Assembly (NCBI GenBank): GCA_964528035.1
Contig: CAZGQY010000102.1
Span: forward strand, 1 to 15,380
Length of the DNA: 15,380 nucleotides
Reading direction: 5' to 3'
From: CAZGQY01 sp964528035
Lineage (GTDB): Bacteria; Pseudomonadota; Gammaproteobacteria; Methylococcales; UBA1147
A program made the translations under genes and the position numbers. Below the pieces are notes generated by a model that searched no databases, had not been told where the DNA came from, and was given only the letters and a program-made list of their open reading frames with translations. This document shows positions 12,765 through 15,380 of the stretch, piece by piece; the first letter of the stretch is position 1; each line of letters starts with the position of its first letter.

Positions 12765-15380
12765 TTATTCAGTGGCCACAATAACCCTAATAGCATCCAA
12801 TCTCAATCGGGTTGATTGAATGGTTTTCTGCAGTATGCTTGCGTATTTTTCAGCATGGTCTATTTCTTCCTGGCGTACATTAGGGTTAATCTGAGCCAAG
12901 GCTGTGAGTCGATTGATTTCTTTGCCCATCGAAGTGGATGCACGCTTCATCGCATGAATTTTTGCATCCGATGCCATGGATTCTGCCAGTAATTCAGATT
13001 GACTGATTATTTTTTTAATTTGAGGTTCACTGGCGCGCACGATTTTTAGGGCGATCTCTGTATCGATTTCTATGTTGTGGCTTCTGATTTTGTCGTGACT
13101 CAATGCGTTACTGAGTATTTTTCCGTTGTGATCTATTACAATTCGAAATATTTCCAGAGGCAGGAAATGATGGGTGGCTATGTCGTTGCTACGGGTTGGT
13201 TCGAGTAAATACACACATTCTAATATTAGTGTCCCGGGGGCAATGTTCTCAATTTTTGTCGCGGTGACAGCAGCGTTGCCGATTTCACTTGTTTGGATGC
13301 GTTCCATGGCGGCATCGACCATTGGATGTTCCCAACTGAGATATTGTATATCCTCATTTTCCAGTGCAGTATTTCTGTCAAAGGTGACCGTAATTCCATC
13401 ATCCGGTAAGCCTGGAAAGGCTGTTGCCATGTGATTTCCGGGATGTAATACGTAACAGTGACTGCTGTGTATATCGCTGATTACACCAAAACAATCGAAT
13501 ATCTGATCCATGTATTCTTTTAAATTAGATTGTTCATCTTCTTTGATGGCGTTGGCAGTTAGGGTATTCGCGATATTCGGTTGACAGGAATTATATTCGA
13601 GTAGCTGATCCCGGCCTTCGCGTAATGCCTGATTGAGTTTTTCAGTATCACTACGGGTTTGTTCAATTAGGGCATCGATGTTGCCGGAATTTTGCGTCAG
13701 GGTATCCAAAAGTTGTGTTTTATACTGAGTGAAAATAGTTTGTCCCGCCGGACAAATTTTTTCAAATGCGTCCAAGCCCTCGTGGTACCATCGAAAAATC
13801 ACTGCCTGAGGGCTGTTCTCCAGGTATGGAACGTATATCTGAACAGTATTCAACTGACCAATCCGGTCGAGTCGGCCAATACGTTGTTCCAACTGGTCGG
13901 GTTTCAAAGGAAGATCAAAGAGCACCAGGTGCTGCGCGAACTGAAAATTTCGTCCTTCGCTGCCAATTTCGGAGCAGATCAAAACCTGGCTGCCATTTTC
14001 CTGATTCGCAAAAAATGCACCCGCACGGTCCCGCTCGATGATGCTTAGACCTTCATGAAAAATGGCGGCCTGAATACCGGTACGAATTCTAAGGTATTCA
14101 GACAAATCCAGAGCAGTCTGAGCGTTTGCGGTGATTACCAGTATTTTTTGTGGCTTCAATTGACTCAGCAGGTTAATTAACCAATCAGTTCTGGGGTCTA
14201 ATTTACACCAATGTGCCTGACCAGAATCAGCCTGGGATTGGTAGAGTAATTCCGGAGATAAGAAAAGGCGAATATCGGTTTCGTCGGTGCAGACTTGAAA
14301 ACATTGATTGTAGTCGTCTGGAGTGGGCAGGGCAGTTGCGATTAATTGTCGCTCTGGAAATCCTTTAATTGCTGCTCGGGTATTGCGGATTAATACTCGC
14401 CCTGTTCCATGGCGATCCAAAAGCTGTTCGATGATTTCTTTAAGCGCATCGCTTGTTTGTTGCGGAGTGAGTCTCTGACTATCCAGCTGGGCTAATGCAG
14501 ACTTATGGTTTTCGTCTATCAAAGTCGACTCGATCAGTTGCCGTTCCCTTGTTGACAGTTTTTTGCTTTCCAGGAGCGATTTTATTGCGGCGGCTACAGG
14601 CTGGTAACGTCGTTCTTCTTCAATAAAGCGATCAAAATCCGAAAATCGATGCGGATCGAGTAGGTGCAGGCGGGCGTAATGCCCGGCTTTTCCGAGTTGT
14701 TCCGGTGTTGCTGTAAGGAGCAGTAAACCTTTTGTTTGTGATGCCAATGCCGCAATCGTTTGATATTCCTGACTGGCGTGGTTCGGAGTCCATTGTAAGT
14801 GGTGAGCTTCATCGACGATCACTATATCCCAGTCACCGTGGTATGAGAATTGTGCGTAATGCGGATTTTCGGTTAAGAATTCAAGACTGCACAGAATGAG
14901 TTGTTCGCTCTGGAATGGATTTTCCTGGCTATTTTCCTGTACTGAGGCTTCACAGCGTGAAACGTCGAAAATACTGAATTTTAGATTAAAACGTCTGAGT
15001 AGTTCGACCAGCCACTGATGTAACAGACTTTCCGGACATATAATCAAAATTCGTTTCGCCCGTTCGCTTAACAATTGCTGATGAACGATTAACCCGGCCT
15101 CTATGGTTTTACCCAGGCCCACTTCGTCGGCGAGTAAAACCCTGGGAGCATAACGTTTTGCTATCTCATGAGCGACATACAATTGATGTGGAATTAAGCG
15201 GGTGCGACACCCGATCAGTCCTCTAAGGTCTGAATGCGCCAGTCGGTTTGAATGGACTAAAGTTTTATAGCGTAGCGACAGCCACCTGTCAGGGTCGATT
15301 TGGCCACTAAATAAACGATCGAGGGGACGATTCATTTGCATATAGTGGTCGAGCTGGTCTTCATGCAGACTCAGCGGTTT
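12765..15380 (-). CDS. rapA: RapA/HepA, RNA polymerase-recycling SNF2 ATPase (5'-truncated)
   Basis: The minus-strand frame stays open to the window end, so the Met at 15341 is internal: preceding codons read 'DQLDHY' and the family continues upstream. The visible ~870 residues plus the expected ~100-residue N-terminal Tudor-like region give the usual ~968. Counted from that Met, the SNF2 motifs are: motif I 'LADEVGLGKT' (K78, T79), motif II DEAH (177-180), motif III 'LLLLTATP', and motifs V/VI 'CSEIGSEGRNFQFAQ' and 'LEQRIGRLDRIGQ'. 'RPLDRLFSGQID' and 'LIPHQLYVAHEIAKRYAPRV' are typical of RapA rather than other Swi2/Snf2 proteins. RapA binds core RNA polymerase and recycles it after transcription. 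It is convergent with the conflict cassette and appears to be chromosomal background. Confidence 0.95.
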   Translation of the reverse strand, partial: KPLSLHEDQLDHYMQMNRPLDRLFSGQIDPDRWLSLRYKTLVHSNRLAHSDLRGLIGCRTRLIPHQLYVAHEIAKRYAPRVLLADEVGLGKTIEAGLIVHQQLLSERAKRILIICPESLLHQWLVELLRRFNLKFSIFDVSRCEASVQENSQENPFQSEQLILCSLEFLTENPHYAQFSYHGDWDIVIVDEAHHLQWTPNHASQEYQTIAALASQTKGLLLLTATPEQLGKAGHYARLHLLDPHRFSDFDRFIEEERRYQPVAAAIKSLLESKKLSTRERQLIESTLIDENHKSALAQLDSQRLTPQQTSDALKEIIEQLLDRHGTGRVLIRNTRAAIKGFPERQLIATALPTPDDYNQCFQVCTDETDIRLFLSPELLYQSQADSGQAHWCKLDPRTDWLINLLSQLKPQKILVITANAQTALDLSEYLRIRTGIQAAIFHEGLSIIERDRAGAFFANQENGSQVLICSEIGSEGRNFQFAQHLVLFDLPLKPDQLEQRIGRLDRIGQLNTVQIYVPYLENSPQAVIFRWYHEGLDAFEKICPAGQTIFTQYKTQLLDTLTQNSGNIDALIEQTRSDTEKLNQALREGRDQLLEYNSCQPNIANTLTANAIKEDEQSNLKEYMDQIFDCFGVISDIHSSHCYVLHPGNHMATAFPGLPDDGITVTFDRNTALENEDIQYLSWEHPMVDAAMERIQTSEIGNAAVTATKIENIAPGTLILECVYLLEPTRSNDIATHHFLPLEIFRIVIDHNGKILSNALSHDKIRSHNIEIDTEIALKIVRASEPQIKKIISQSELLAESMASDAKIHAMKRASTSMGKEINRLTALAQINPNVRQEEIDHAEKYASILQKTIQSTRLRLDAIRVIVATE

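Noticed and set aside
12326..12784. Plus-strand ORF overlapping the third FGE gene and the 3' gap
   Set aside because: It is an alternative frame over VR3 and hairpins, and overlaps the end of rapA; no domain or ribosome site.
12765..15380. Reverse transcriptase of the putative DGR
   Set aside because: The large minus-strand gene has SNF2 helicase motifs (DEVGLGKT, DEAH, QRIGRLDRIGQ) and no reverse-transcriptase YxDD motif; it is rapA.

Overview
The window looks like chromosomal DNA of a gammaproteobacterium. A RapA/HepA-type RNA polymerase recycling ATPase and a YchJ-family SEC-C protein flank an accessory cassette. No rRNA, tRNA or species marker is present. The tandem SUMF1-like modules with a 'WAxxWGxDxYGxW' lead-in are of a kind I associate with sulfur-oxidising and filamentous gammaproteobacteria, but the genus cannot be fixed from the sequence.

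Layout. Positions 2-2848: 3' part of a large secreted protein with four DUF11-like modules, ending in 29 perfect Ser-Lys-Gly triplets. Positions 2849-3184: a stem-loop and a strong rho-independent terminator. Positions 3185-3904: a small multi-pass membrane protein of unknown function. Positions 3988-4482 (minus): ychJ. Positions 4483-4957: an intergenic stretch holding a ~140-bp palindromic MITE-like element. Positions 4958-12540: a co-directional accessory cassette. Positions 12541-12764: hairpins and a second, related palindromic repeat. Positions 12765-15380 (minus): rapA, running off the window.

The cassette is the main interest. It encodes, in order, a trypsin-co-occurring domain 2 (trypco2) protein, a trypsin-like serine protease with a long helical C-terminal half, a MoxR-type AAA+ ATPase, a giant protein with a degenerate vWA domain and two FGE-sulfatase (C-type-lectin fold) domains, and a free-standing third FGE-type protein. 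This is the gene set of the NTP-dependent vWA-MoxR-trypsin conflict systems. All three FGE modules end in a 132-bp stretch (10251-10382, 11307-11438, 12403-12534). Outside 22 sites these stretches are identical, including every other wobble base. Each variable site either shows A in at least one copy or has alleles that could all come from an unseen A. Of the 22 variable sites, 21 fall in codon positions 1 and 2. This is the signature of variable repeats of a diversity-generating retroelement (DGR). The reverse transcriptase and template repeat are not in the window, so they would have to act from elsewhere.

Model (inference): the hypermutated lectin-fold surfaces act as changeable ligand sensors. 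Binding is relayed through the vWA/MoxR pair to the protease effector, a bacterial analogue of a diversifiable receptor in an immune or allorecognition pathway. The first and second FGE modules appear to have been joined by a 2-bp insertion that put the ancestral stop codon out of frame just after the first variable repeat.
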